Below, piece by piece: positions 51,901-64,000 of a stretch of DNA of 64,000 nt. The notes below the pieces were generated by a model. It was given only the letters and a program-made list of their open reading frames with translations. It did no database searches and was not told the DNA's origin. The stretch is from Klebsormidium nitens. Lineage: Eukaryota; Streptophyta; Klebsormidiophyceae; Klebsormidiales; Klebsormidiaceae. The translations under genes were made by a program, and so were the position numbers. Location: contig DF237046.1 in NCBI GenBank assembly GCA_000708835.1, forward strand, positions 73,961 to 137,960. The letters run 5' to 3'. Position 1 is the first letter of the stretch. Each line of letters opens with the position of its first letter.

Positions 51901-54900
51901 CATGACTCAACTTGCATCATACCTGTCGATCAGGCAACTTGCTAGATCTGGCAACTCACAGCTTCTCTCATTGGACCACTGGCAGCTCGCAGGGTGCCTT
52001 CCCGACCCGGACATACCCGTGAGATTCGCAAGGGTCTCCTCGTTGAATTCCACTTCCAGGCCAGAAATGTGTTTCTATCGGCGGGGTCTTGTCTTGACTT
52101 TCTTCCTGCCAATTATCTCCAGACCGGAGTGTGATCATGGGCTTCCTGCCACGCTCGGAGGCCCACAGCAGCGTCGCTGCCGCCACCCTGACAGAATTGG
52201 CCGCACCGTTCCGTGAGTCCACTCTGTTTGGCATGGCACAGGTGAGGCCCGGACATGGTGTTAACATGTGAGATCCTAGGAAATTGTCAGCGGAGCTTTT
52301 CAGATGCTCAAGGACTGACACTTCTCTGTTGCTGCCTAGCCACATTCCCTGGCTGCATACCTCGAAAGTTAGAGGCTCAAGCTTTCAGTGCGACAGGAGA
52401 CGGTCTTTTCGCGTTCTAAGCTGCTCTGTTTCTCCGCTGCCAGGTGCGCGCTCTCCGGTACTCGGCCCAGCTAGCCGCGGCGACCGCCCTGGCGCAGCAA
52501 GAGCCGCGCCGCGCGCCCATCGAATGCCTGCACCTCCGCCGGCACCGTCTCCACGAGCAGGCAAGCACCGCCATCTCCTCCTTCACAGACAAGTTTTAGC
52601 AATGATGGCGCAGGCATCCGATTGGATTGAACGTTCTGAATGAAGCTCGCAAGATAAAAGCTGATTGACCAAGGCGCTGAGCACGAATATCCCGGCTGTT
52701 CCGTCTCATTCGTTGAAAACGTCTTGCGAAAATCTCCCGCTGCGGGGCGTGCACTGTCGTCATCACTCGACATTGGGCTTACACGGAGAGCTCGCACGCC
52801 CTTACCCCGGAAACGAGCACCCATTTGAGGGCCAACGGAGGCTTTGCTGCTTGGGTCCAGGCGTGGTGTACCCTGCTGCGCGGCGACATGGAGACGGCCG
52901 CCACCATGTTCGGGGGCCTGGCCACGGCCACCAAGAGCGGCTACCGCAAGACCTTCTACACAGCCTTCCAGGTCAGCATACCCCCAGACGCAATACTCCA
53001 CGATTTGCTGTCACGCGTCAGAGGTCGGTCCTAAATCTACGGCGGGCCGCAGACATGTTGTCCACGTCCCGCAAACATAAATTTCAAAGGCGGGACACTC
53101 CGAAGAATACTTTTCAATTGTGAATGCTTTTCCCTTTGCGAGCTCTGCGTCAAAAAGGATTCCCCCTTTCCCATTTGAAAGCGGGCAGACCTTCGCAACA
53201 TAGCCTTCAAGGCACTATGAGCCGGATTAGCAAGTTGCGCCCTTAGCCAAGTCTTACGTGATTCTTCTTCCCTCCGACCCGACTGGGTCTTATTGTGCTC
53301 GTCTCGTTTGTGCTGTACCCTTCAGATCTCGTGCCTGTGGGAGTCGGGCCCGCGTCACTACGCTGCCGCGGCCGGCCTGCTGCGCGACAGCGTGCCCTTC
53401 ATGAAGGCGACCAGCACGCCCATCGAGGCTTACGTCATCAACATGGCCGCCCAACTCAACGCAACAGACAGGTGAGGGACCGACGTACGGATATGCTCAT
53501 CCGGCGACCCAAGGGTTGCCCGGAGCTATCCATCTCTTCTTACGAATGAGTGGTCAAGTGTTTTTTCCCTCAAAATTCACTCTAGAGCCGCTTTGCGACC
53601 TTGCTGCAGCAGCACGTCTTGGTCACTCTCGCCTCGAACAGTCGGCTACCTGCCCGGTGGTTTGATGTGCGGTCCGCCTGGGGCGTTTCGGAAAAGCTAC
53701 TCGACTCCCATCCTTGCATAGATCCACCCTGTTTCAGATCCCTGCCTTCCCCTCTGGAGGTCATCTTGTACTTGCGTCTATTGTGCAGCCGCCCGCTCTT
53801 CCCCGCGCGCGAGCTGCTCGCGTACTGGAACGGTTTCCAGGCCATGGACGCGGCGGCCCTGGAGGCGCACATCCGGGTCGTCGAAGAGGCGCTGCACACG
53901 CGCTGCCAGGTCAGGCCGCGCATGAGATTGTTTATCACTGCGCTGAAAGCAAGACACTTCGTGCCAAGCGAAGACCTTTTGCATGATCAGATGAGCGCTT
54001 CTCTCGACTTTGTTTGTCTTTTGAAGTGCTGATGTGATGAATCAAACTCGAGTACAGGTCTTTGCATCCAACCTGCCTCACTGAAGGCCGATCTCTCCCC
54101 GAGTACGCAATTTGTCACTGTACGATCGACTACAGTAATCTAACGGTCCAAGATTCGGTACCGGAAGTCAAGCCTCGAGGGTGAGGGTGGCAAATCTGAC
54201 GCAGACAGCTGTTGATTCTCCGTTTCTGCAGGACGTTGGCGCGGCCGCACCCGGGGACGACGAGCCAGCCGACGAGGCGGTAGCGTCCGGCATCCTGGCG
54301 GCAGCCAACGGACGCCCCACGGCGTCCGTCCCCGGCGCCGCCCCGCAAAAGAAGACCAAGGTGCGTCCAGAAGCTTCATAGCGGGACTTACATAAGACCT
54401 TCCGTCCGCGTAGCGGAACGGGCCGTGTGCGCGAGAATGTCTGGTCCCCGCTTGAAAACTGAACTCAATCAAAGAGTTGTCTCGTCAAGCATAAAAATGA
54501 GGATTTTGATGCTGCGAGCAAGTGCAGCTGTGCGAGGTCACTTTCTTTCACCGGCGTGTCAACGACTAAAGAAGCTGGCCTGCAATTTCGTACGGAAGCA
54601 GGGTTTTAAAACGTCCCTCGTAATCGGTGCGCAGGCTGGGTTCGGGCACGTGTGGAGTGAGCGCAGCAAGATGCTGTGCCGCTTCCTGCTGGGCGTCCTC
54701 CAGCGGCACGCGGGCCAGGCGCAGCGCGCGGAGGACGGCCTCAGATACGTCGTGGCGGCAGGCAACGTCGAGCAGCTGCCGTGAGTTGCAGACCATCTGA
54801 TTTAGACATCAGCCTTTCTCGCATTTGTTTGGTGCGCGGAAGCCTGACAATGAGTGAAGCGGCAAGATTGGTGCCTGGTCATTCCGCCAGGCTGCACCTT

Positions 54901-55313
54901 TCGAGAGCAAAAGCAGCAGGGTCTCACATCATCTCAATCGATCATAGCGTTACAAGAAACTTTTTGGTTACTTACGTAGCTGTTATCTACGTGCTCCGCG
55001 GGTCGAATACACTGTTTGAGTCAGGTGTCCCGCTCCGCAATGGCTTTTGTTAGTGCGCACTTCAATCACAGAAGAGCTGCTTCTCCGTTGGTCCCATTCT
55101 GCCCACTCACACGGCGACGTGTCTCGTTGCAGCAACATCTTGCCGTATGCGGCATACGAGCTGGGCAGCCTGCTCATGACGCAGCCCGCAACGGCCGGCG
55201 AGGGCGTCAAGCTGCTGGAGAAGGCGGTCGCCTTCCCGCCCCACGACTTCCAGGGCCGCCTCAAGTTTGTCGTTGCAGAGCGGGTCAACGCCTACTTTGA
55301 GCGCAAAGAGTAG
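48994..55313 (+). CDS. TTC39/IML2-family tetratricopeptide-like protein
   Basis: Fifteen exons: 48994-49116, 49605-49751, 50045-50137, 50301-50542, 50856-51130, 51346-51497, 51717-51855, 52123-52241, 52444-52560, 52861-52971, 53326-53471, 53789-53909, 54232-54360, 54635-54780, 55133-55313; all phases agree, 746 residues. The family pattern (DUF3808, IML2/TTC39) is clear: a helical start with HHAEVSALKALVG and DIERAISLLSEAYNLA, AEADLVLGLLHL...IKAGFYLRR, the block FGVGMLHCVMSMLPPAVL followed by a G-IDRKLGLKLL helix, AWCTLLRGDMETAATMF, LLAYWNGFQAM, and the end LPYAAYELGSLL. An acidic, low-complexity insert (about residues 230-295) sits in exon 5. Yeast IML2 acts in clearing protein inclusions with lipid droplets; animal TTC39 members are linked to lipid traits. 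The role here is unknown. The intron after 52560 has a GC donor. Confidence 0.82.
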
Positions 55314-56980
55314 CCGTTGAACGACGAGAAAGACTGGCACTCGCTGCGCTTGATTTGGAGTATAACTAACTAACTTGAGTTGTCAGAGCACAAAGCTATC
55401 TACTGTAGTGCAGCTGGCTTCGTAGTAAACTCATTGATCCATCTAGTAGGCAGTAGTATATGATGCCTTTGCTGCATGTTAGATCGATCGTGAGCAACAC
55501 AGATGCCCCTCCAAAGCAATCTGCCAAGCTTTTACCAATTTTGCCTAGCTAGCGTCTCCCCCGGTCCCCATCATGCAGCTGTTGGACGTACAGGATTTCA
55601 TCTGTAAATGCAATGCGGTTTGATGTTAAGCTCTCAAGCAGGATTGATGAGTTCTAAAGTCTGACACTAGAATTACTGACTCAAGAACGCAAAAGCAGTG
55701 GAATCCGATGATTCAACCTTACAAACAAGCATGACGTCTAAGTACCTGCTAAGCACTGCAAACGTTAACACCCGATCGTTCATGCAAGGTTGTGTTACTT
55801 CATCTGTTCATTAAGAACAATCGGTATGATCATCTCTTTGCCGTATACCTACCGAACGTTGGTGTTTTCAAGAAAAGCTGTCGCTTGTACGCGTCATGTG
55901 CATATACCACGTCGGCCGCGGCCGGCAAAGTCCAACACAGCGCGGTGCACCGCCAAAGTATTTTTTTGACACCTTATTATCATCTCGAGTACGCCCGGTA
56001 ATGACACATTTTATTCGTTCCCTGATTGGTCGAAACCCTTTACCATTGACTTCGTTGACCACGAAGTCACTTGAATCAAAGCGCACCCCACCCTAGATCG
56101 AAAATCCAAAAGATCGACACCGTCCAACTTCCAATCCAACGGCATAGAAGTACACCAATTGTATACCTATATCGATATGAGTCCTCTTGGCTACGCTAAT
56201 CAGAAGTCGTGTCGGCCGGTCTCCTCTAACCCACAAAGGTTCATCTTGAAACCCCAGAAAGAAGTGTCAGTTTGGGCACAAAAATCGTCCCCACTTTAGT
56301 TTGACACTAGGGCCAAAAATCGGAGCTGGTTAGCCACGTGACCCGGCACCTTAACTTGGCATGAAACCCGAGTAAGGGGGGAGTAAGGTGGCCATTCTCT
56401 TTCTTCAATACTACGGTATGCATAGTTGACATCCGCATTATGTGAGAGAATTTGATCCGGCCGTCTGTCCAATCCAATGGATTGCACTGACCAGAACGCA
56501 TGATAATCACACAAAATGAATGAAGTGTTAGGTATCAACCAATCGAATGTAACGAAACAAAGGCCAGATGATAAAAAGACGGGGGGCCTACGGGTGGCGG
56601 CATATCCTTGCTCTGTTTACCCGTGCCATGAACGAGGAGAGAGCCCAGACGGTGCGCATGAACTAGGAGCAACGATTAACGGAGAAGATATCGAGATGAA
56701 TTCGTTTTCCTGTGCAGACTTTTGCGGCTGGTTCGTATGTGAATGCATGTATTTGAATGCATTTGAACATGTTCAGACTTACGACTGTTTTGCTTTTGCA
56801 GTTGCAGGCAGGGCATATTTGCCACTCAGCTTGTCCAAAAAAGACTAGATCGGTCATCCGCTGGTTTCAATCAAACCGGTGTTTTCTCCTACATAAGCAA
56901 TTTGTTTCATGGTCAGTTGAATTGTGTTTCTTTCTAAAAATCCCAATCCTGCAACCAGCAAGCGGCCTTCCCGCGCTCCC
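55314..56980. other. Convergent AT-rich spacer
   Basis: It lies between the TTC39-like 3' end and the caleosin 3' end. No credible frame or RNA gene; presumed 3' UTRs and filler. Confidence 0.45.
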
Positions 56981-59900
56981 CTACTCTTCCTTGAGCTGGC
57001 TGTACAGTGGCTCGACGTCCTTCTTCCAGCAGCTAGTGACGCGCAGGCGCCTAGCCTGCAGCTCTTGCCGCTCCTTTTCGATGCGGTAGAACAAAGAACC
57101 TGGCAAGAAGCGAGACTACTTCCTTTACAAGCATGTTGCACGCGCAGTTACAGCAGCCATTTCAAATGCAGAATAGTGAGAGAATGACCAGGAATGAATC
57201 CAAGCCGTAGCTAATATTATAATCCAACGGAAATGCGACAGAAGAATCGGATGTCTCGCGCAAAAAGTCTCGCCCCTTTAATATGACCGGATGCCTCCAC
57301 CGGGTACTAAACGAGCACTTTGCTACTGGGGCGGAGGGCTCTGCGAGAGCTCACCGTCGAGGCACTGGCGGACGTTCTCTTTGTACATGAGGCCCCGGTG
57401 GTCCGCCAGCATCCAATACGTCAGCGCCCACTCCAGCTTCTCAGCGAGCCTGCACAGCGAAGAAGAGTATAAGGTGAGCTTTATCATGGTCGGCAGAATC
57501 AACTCGATGCGTCGTCGAGATAGTTCACGCCAGAGTGAATCAAGTAGAGTTGGAAACAAGATAAAGCCGTGCAACAGAGAGGGCCTTGAATCAAGTATTC
57601 CTGGGAATGTACACATAACGTTTTGAACAATGTGCCTGCGTTTGGTAGGATCAGCCACGACGACGGAACCACTCAGAACCGTGACTCCTCGAGGGCGATG
57701 ATGCGGCTCACCAGCCGAAGAGGTCGTAGACGACCGCGTTGCCCTGCGTCATCTCGAAGAGTTGCGAGACGGTGAGCGCGCCCTTGTTGTCCCGGTCGTA
57801 CTTGGACCAGATCTCTTCGAACTTTTCGGGCACGAACCTGGCAGGCACGCAAGGCAGGCGACCATGACCACAAGCAAACGAATGCAGGAAACAAAAGTGC
57901 GCTACGTACAGCTCAACGTCTGATGCTTGAAAGCATCCAATGAATTGGAGATGTTGACAACTGCCACCAAGGAACCAATCGAACTCTGCGTAAGCAAAGG
58001 ATGGCACAATGACGAGCACGTAGTCAATTGAACAACGAAGACATACTCACAACATAGCAGCCTAGTAACGTTCCGATTTCCAACCAAAAGACGTCACATT
58101 CACATATGGTGCTCTGCCGTAACAGAACATTTCGTAGGTCACCGCAAAAGGTTGGATTACGCCGCAATCTCACCGGCCCTCTGTGTCGTACACCCCCGAG
58201 TCTCCGCCGTGCTTGAAGCGGTGGATGTTTTTGATCTTGATGCCCCACAACGGGTCAGGAAGCCAACCCTGCAATACGAACGAAGAAAAGTCCTTTGATC
58301 CACCTGCTGATGGCCTCAAAAGGCGGAAAAAGTGCTTCAACGAGATACTGAGCGCAGATAGGCGTGTTTGTCCGACTGCAACTACGAGGTTCTCCCTGAT
58401 GAGGTCGTCCGACCAGATTTACAAAAAGCGGCTGCAGAGTATGTCACTTCTGTTGAATTTTCGGCAGGGCAAGCTTACGTCCTGAGTTGGGTAGCTCTGG
58501 GCTCCATTGATGAGGATGGGCGCCAGCAGCGAGAAAAACAGGTTGACACCGAGGGCGCGAAAGCCTGCAGCACGGGACCCGGCAATCGCATGTTCGATAT
58601 CTACGAAGTTTGGAGACTCCAAGTAACTGCGCTTTCCAGAACACTGCCAGGTCAGCTCAGCGGGACTTACACTTCGAGCTTCGGAAGCCAAGGATAAACA
58701 ATCAAGAAGACGGCTCCGACCAAGCAATGGCCCCATGCCATGAGCTCCAACCGTGACTTATATCGTGGATTGTGCTACTTGCGACCTTGATAATCGGTTC
58801 AACCTTCATTACATGTACGTCACTTCTGAGTCACCAAGTCACCAAACTTCTTACGGGGTAGGCGAAGCTTTACTCAAAATACAAGAACGATCGAAGCAAG
58901 TGTAATAGCCTCCAAGGAGAGCGTCTTTAGATAAATATTTCAGCTGCTGTAGAAGGCCTTCAGAAGATAAAACCGATCCGGCATACTAAGCATTGCAGAC
59001 CGTATTACCTGCAAACGTCTCCCACGGCATAATGACCCCATCCTTGTTCCTGAAAGCAAACATATTCGCGGCTTCAGTGAGTAAGAAAAAGCAAGATAAG
59101 TTGAAATTTGCATCTGAAGCTCGATCAAGCCAGAGGCACTTCAACGCTTCCAAGTCCAGCTCACAAACAACACCTTGACCGTTGAAGGCTCATGAACAGA
59201 CACACGTCCAAGCAAACAGGCAAATTCGAATATATCTGACTACTGAAGCGGTCGCAGCACCTGTCAAAGAACTCGACGTGCTGCTGCATCACGCTAAGCC
59301 CCTTGGGGTCGTAGTAGTCAGTGGAACCATGAGGCTGCTCGCGGCTGGCCGCTATTTGGGCTTGGGGCGCACCTGTACCACAGAAGTCGGTATTGAGTCG
59401 GAACTGCACACATTTCTGTGATGGCAGACGTTCAAAGAGGGCACACAGGATGCAAATGCAGGGAAGCTGGTGTTGAAAGAATGTGTAAGTGTTTACAGTC
59501 ACAAATGCAAGGAGCAGCATGTGATCAGTGACTTGGAACTAGCTATGGACCATGGAGAAGGCGGGCAATAAAGTGAGCCAGCAGCTGAAAAAGCCATTCG
59601 ACTGCCTCAGAACCACTTTTTGGGTAGTTGAGATTTTGAAACGGTACACTAAGAGGAAGAAGGAGGCAATGAAGCGCCTTGCATTGTCTTATGGGAGCTG
59701 ACTAGCAGATCAGCAAGTCCTCTTGACACGTTACAAAAACATTGGGAAGTCGGTTGTGAGCATCGATTCCAAAAGTAACGCTTCAACAGATGTACCCCCT
59801 TGCAATCAATCACCGTTCCTGTTTGCCTCCGATACTGGCAACCTAATAGCCTCAGATCCCCGCATCCAGCCAGCAGAACCACTTTGAGATGGGTGCCACA

Positions 59901-60294
59901 AGACTAGGGGGTTGATGCCATTTTTGACTCATCGATAACCATACTCAATGGATCGAGCTGTCATTTATCCACCAGGTGAAGTGGTGGGCCAAAAAAGCAC
60001 ATCAAGCTGCTCACATAAGCCCTGCATGTAACACCATTTGCCATGTGGAAACTGCGCAAAATTTTAGCCTGTAATCATGGATTTTTCCAGTCCAGCTCAG
60101 CTGCCGGGTTACTAATTAAGCTCAGACATGAATCAATGGCATTGCCGCCCCCGCTGCCACGGGTCTTTCGAGCTTGGCACCGTACCTGGATTCCCCTCGA
60201 GCTGGGCCTCCAAACGCTTTGGAGCTGGGCGACGCGTCGTCACTGGGGCCCCAGGCGCGACGTCCGTGTGCATAATCTCTGCATCAGGGGCCAT
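56981..60294 (-). CDS. CLO: Caleosin / peroxygenase
   Basis: Eight exons on the minus strand: 60294-60186, 59372-59261, 59049-59009, 58564-58479, 58268-58174, 57837-57712, 57449-57355, 57099-56981; phases agree, 260 residues. The order is that of caleosins: APVTTRRP-type N-terminus; [11 protein letters not shown] with the conserved His68; one EF-hand loop D73-E84 ([12 protein letters not shown]); a hydrophobic segment ([20 protein letters not shown]) with the proline region that anchors the protein on lipid droplets or [13 protein letters not shown] with His132/His136, where the second heme-ligand histidine lies; then [19 protein letters not shown] and [11 protein letters not shown]. Caleosins are heme peroxygenases that use lipid hydroperoxides. 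The tail after CLDGSLF is longer and more basic than in land-plant seed forms (about 36 residues, ending YSQLKEE). Start chosen at the first ATG before APVTT. Confidence 0.92.
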
Positions 60295-62003
60295 ATTGCG
60301 TGCCTGTGGCCTAACTTTACCGCTTCCGCCCGGGACTCACAAGCTGCGCTGAAAAGGAACTCCGAAGTGCACAGGGATATACGGTAGCTCGTTTGCACAC
60401 GAGCGTTTGACAACAAGGATCTACAAGTACCTACTTGCAGCTACGCATCCCCATCAATTCCAAAGATCGAATGCTGCCCATACGCCACTGTCTGGAGTAC
60501 ATGCATAATGTTTGCGTATACTTTCACGTTAGAAGAGAAAAAGGAGCTGCGACATTGTCGAACTGCAATGCACAGATCGATGCATCATTGGAATTGCGTA
60601 GTCCTATCATCTATGCACATTTCGCCGGGCGATATCAGTGCATTGCTAGCTTGCAGCTCTCGATCAATCCAAGAGCGCCACGTGGAGGCTGGCGTCGCTC
60701 TTTACATGCTGGCCATGTGGCACAGCAGATTGCGAGGTCGAGTTACTGTCAACTGATTGAGCCGAACCGTAGATTTGCAGATGTGTGCAACTTCGACCGT
60801 CCGATGCGAGGCCTGCCAGTCCCAGTCCCAGTCCTACGTGCAGGCTCAGCTAGCACTGACAGCGCGCTGCTCGACTGAAAGCGAGCCGGTCTAAATCTTA
60901 CTACAGCTTGACAATGACCGCTTTCAAGAACATAATTGTGTGTGCCATGAGAAGCGGGGGAGAAGCGTATCGACAACCGCCGGCTGCATTGGATGGGTAA
61001 GGCGCTCTCATACTACCCTATTGTTTTTGGAGATCTTGGCGCTCTCTTACGTGTTTTCAAATGCCGTAGCCACATCGGCCATGGGCTTCATGACCCACAC
61101 AAGGAAATCATTCGTCGACTTTATGATCGGTTCTATGGACATCTCTTTACGAAATAAATGACTGGGCAACTATTTAACAGTGTTGCTCAAGCGGGCACTC
61201 CGGTGCATATGGCAAATTTCGATCAAAAGACGCTCAACGTACGCTTTTCAAGGCCCTGCACTTCGAAGCCCGCATGTGACTAGGACGGATTCACAACACA
61301 AATCGTGTAAGTTCTTAGATCCTAGGATCTGCATATACATTTTCGGCGTTCTTCTCCATCTCAGCATTGAACGAAGTCCTCAGTAGAGAGCTGTCTATTA
61401 CCGCCGCCTGCCGACGGCAATGGTCAATTGCATCTTACTTTTGCGACAGGATCCGAGAAGGTCGGAATTAAATACACAAATTCAAAGTGGGCAGCCCGCT
61501 CTGACTTAAACTCGTTTTCAGACAGGATGGTCTTAAGAGCTTGACAAATGTGGATCGTAAGCAGGAGCTGCATGATGAACTCGAATAGATGCATGATGAT
61601 CTGATGAGCTCGACAAAAGAGACAACCAACCGTGGTAGTTGACAGTTGTAGGGGAAGAAGCTTTGTCGGACTTGAGACAATCATGATCTGAACAAATCGT
61701 AAGCATGCCACTGGCGCACAATCCTGTCTCCATAACCTGCGGCAAGAATGTTCCTAACGTCTTTACCAATATTTCGACAAGTGACCAGTTATTCTCTGTA
61801 TGATACAGCTACGTCATTCTGACCTTCCAGCAAAAATCGACAACTATCTTGTCCAGGCCATACCTAGGATCGAATCGGCTGTACTCCGTAACAGGGGAGT
61901 GGCTGTGAATTCTGAGTGGCGGCTGCCAGCTCACAACATGCACTGGCGTCAGCGCACACGAATCATCCTACAAATTCTGTAGAGGCGGATTTACCGCGTT
62001 TGC
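60295..62003. other. Caleosin upstream region and ABC1K 3' flank
   Basis: This is about 1.7 kb between two minus-strand genes. It holds the caleosin promoter side and the ABC1K 3' UTR. A short CCCAGT triplet run occurs near 60824-60840. No gene is credible on either strand. Confidence 0.45.
60677..60685. promoter_or_regulatory. G-box/ABRE-like GCCACGTGG upstream of caleosin
   Basis: A CACGTG core within GCCACGTGG lies about 385 bases upstream of the caleosin ATG. Land-plant caleosins respond to ABA and drought through such elements; a link here is inference from one site. Confidence 0.35.
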
Positions 62004-64000
62004 TTATAGCGCCGCCCCCGTGATGGACGCCTCCGTCTTGTCTAGCTTCCGCACCTTGAGGTTCCCGATGACGACTTGCAGCGCGAGGAAGGCGCTCAGC
62101 GTAAAGGCAGCGGTGGCAGCAGGATTGAGCGCGCGCGCCGTCGAGTAGAGGACAGTGCCCACGTTGAGAAGCGTGCCCGCCAAGATGGCCTGCAAGGGGG
62201 AATGGATCAGAGCGTCAGCACCAAAAGTCAATGACTTCTTCGCACCGTTGACACGAAAGGTCGGACTCTTGCAAAGAAACGGCGACCGACCAGCGGGCAA
62301 AAAAGTGTCTATAAAGGTCAGCACGAGACCTTTGCTTAAGCAGGTCCTCTGCGCAATGCTCCGCCAATCTTCTGACCAATAGATGGCTTATCCCGAGCCG
62401 GAATGCAGAAGCTACCAGCATCGCTCGCCGTCCTTCTGACCAAACCGATTCCACGTGTCCTCTTGCGTCGCCTGCTCTTGCTGCGCCTCACCTTGCCGAT
62501 GTTGCTCTGCACCTGCGCGACCCGCTTGAAGGCGCGCTCCGACTCGAGCGTGCGCACGCGCAGCTTGAGGTCCCCCTGCTCGAGCGCGGTGACGACCTTC
62601 TCCAGCTTGGCCACGCGGTCCGGGCCGCGGAACAAGTTCGCAAACGCCGACGCCTGCCGGTCCCACCGCCGTTGCAGGTCCTGGCGCAGCGAACAAAGGA
62701 CGAGCGGTCAGAGGAGAGGCACGATGGAGAGAAGAACCAAAGTCATACAAAGAAAAGCTCATCGGAGTTGTAGGAATTAAGCCAGAGAGATGACCAAGAA
62801 AACATGAAGAATATCAAGACCGCTCGTTCTCAAATGTAAGCAGAAAGCTCCTCCTGGTGCATGCTTGTCCCCCACCTCACTGACGAGCGCTCGTTATGCT
62901 GAAAAGGACGGCACCAGCTTGTGCAGCGCCAACGCAAAGTGGGTTGTGGGTCGCCCCTTACCCGAACGAAGATCTGCGCGCCCGCCTCCTTCAGATTCAG
63001 CAGCTCCTGCGCGTACGGCTTCGCGATCTCCGAGATGTCGAAGCGGGGGTCCAGGCCCTTGCCGATGCCGTCCAGGACTGGCAGGACAAGCAACGAAACC
63101 GACGGTCAGGCGGGAACAAGACCAAAATGAAAGGAGCTCGAGGAGAATGCCACACGTCTTTCCATCGCAGCACGTTGCGACAAGAGCACGGCAGTCCCAC
63201 TTGGCGGCAGCTTTCACACTCGACACCCAACCGTCGTCTACTGAGCATCCGTTGACATGCAGCCGACCGAACGAACTATCAAATCCAACGATCGTCGGCC
63301 CGTGCTTTCGCACTAAAACCTTTTTGAGTCCGTGCATGGTGGGCTCACTGGAGAAGGCCCTGACGACGAAGGTGAAGGTGGCCGGGAAGCGGAAGGGCTG
63401 GTCCGCAGACAGCGCGAGCAAGTCCTCCCCAATGGCCGCCAATCGCTGCGACCGCTTGGTTGTTTTTTCCTCTTTGCTCAGCTGTTTCTTGAACCATAGC
63501 CGCCGCGCCTCCTTCTCAGCGGCCTCCTTCTCTGCGCGCTGCGATTTTAGCCGCTCCTCGAAACTGCACGAGCATCACAAAGCGGCATCAGTCTCTCGGC
63601 CAGATTGTCCGTCGAAGTCTCCGACGACAAACGTCCAAGAGGTTAGATGAACGGCCAGTGCTCTCAGTGTGCAGAAAGAAGGTAGCAACTGACAGGGTTC
63701 TGAGATGAAGCCACTCATTCTTTAACAAAGTGACGCAGTCCAAGCGCTCAGCAATCCAGAGCGTCGCCGGGACCGTTCTCGCTCCTCCATTTACCGCTCA
63801 ACAGGATGATGGCTCCACAACGAATCGGCCACAGCCAGACAGGACGTACAGAAACATTGTTAGCCATCCGCCAGCCAGTTAGCAAAACTTCTAACCTTTT
63901 TAACCTAGTGCTCAACGGCCTTGTCCAAATCCAAGAGAATATCGAAGTGGAGACCAAGCCTGTGTCTGAGCCGCCCACCTGTTGAGGAAGAACTGCGCGG
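62004..64000 (-). CDS. ABC1K7/8-like (OSA1/SIA1-type) chloroplast atypical kinase, 3' part
   Basis: Exons on the minus strand: 64000-63979 (cut by the window edge), 63563-63349, 63077-62962, 62680-62492 and 62189-62004, ending in TAA; phases 2, 1, 0, 0. About 242 residues of C-terminus are visible, so the ATP-binding and catalytic motifs lie outside. Matches to plant ABC1K8/ABC1K7 are strong: AQFFLNR-SFEERL, RLAAIGEDLLALSADQPFRF, PATFTFVVRAFS-ILDGIGKG, LDPRFDISEIAKPYAQELL, then KLEKVVTALEQGDLKLRVR, and a final pair of hydrophobic segments (AILAGTLLNVGTVLY and FTLSAFLALQVVIG) ending near LDKTEASITGAAL. In Arabidopsis these kinases act at the chloroplast envelope and plastoglobules in lipid and iron or oxidative-stress responses; plastid targeting cannot be seen here. 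Confidence 0.88.

Noticed and set aside
1-64000. tRNA genes, rRNA, CRISPR arrays, insertion sequences, viral genes
   Set aside because: I scanned by eye for T-loop motifs, regular spaced repeats and transposase or viral motifs and saw none that held up; a tRNAscan run would be needed to exclude tRNAs firmly.

Overview
This window is nuclear DNA from a photosynthetic eukaryote, most likely a streptophyte green alga (Klebsormidium-like) or a closely related early plant lineage. The evidence is intron-dense genes with GT-AG introns of about 100-700 bases, a GAMYB-like R2R3 MYB, a plant-type vacuolar two-pore channel, a caleosin, a plant-type isopentenyl phosphate kinase and a chloroplast-type ABC1K kinase. 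There are no operons, ribosome binding sites or CRISPR arrays. The species assignment is inference. All gene models were built by hand: exons were kept when a recognisable conserved protein continued across junctions with matching intron phase.

Layout. 1-7,400: a diverged tandem duplication carrying two paralogous four-exon minus-strand genes of unknown function; copy A runs off the left edge. 7,400-10,245: largely gene-free, with one doubtful minus-strand reading frame and a 39-base direct repeat. 10,246-12,168 (+): a Mit_KHE1 (mitochondrial K+/H+ exchange-related) protein. 12,941-16,452 (-): isopentenyl phosphate kinase, ten exons. 17,176-28,514 (+): second-largest subunit of RNA polymerase I, 18 exons, divergently paired with IPK. 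29,753-37,682 (+): two-pore channel TPC1-like, 18 exons. 37,683-40,702: about 3 kb rich in palindromes and GGTACC-type repeats. 40,703-44,538 (+): R2R3-MYB with a 51-base micro-exon. 46,291-48,201 (-): a candidate PAXX/XRCC4-superfamily end-joining factor, divergently paired with 48,994-55,313 (+), a TTC39/IML2-family protein. 56,981-60,294 (-): caleosin/peroxygenase, eight exons. 62,004-64,000 (-): the 3' half of an ABC1K7/8-like chloroplast kinase, cut by the right edge.

These genes do not form one pathway. They are an ordinary eukaryotic neighbourhood covering organelle ion balance, isoprenoid salvage, rRNA transcription, vacuolar Ca2+ signalling, transcription control, DNA repair, lipid droplets and plastid lipid regulation. 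The most unusual points are the tandem pair of unrecognised genes, the PAXX-like gene, altered selectivity-filter and voltage-sensor residues in the two-pore channel, altered core residues in both MYB repeats, a decoy exon start inside the Pol I gene, and three introns that seem to use GC donors.
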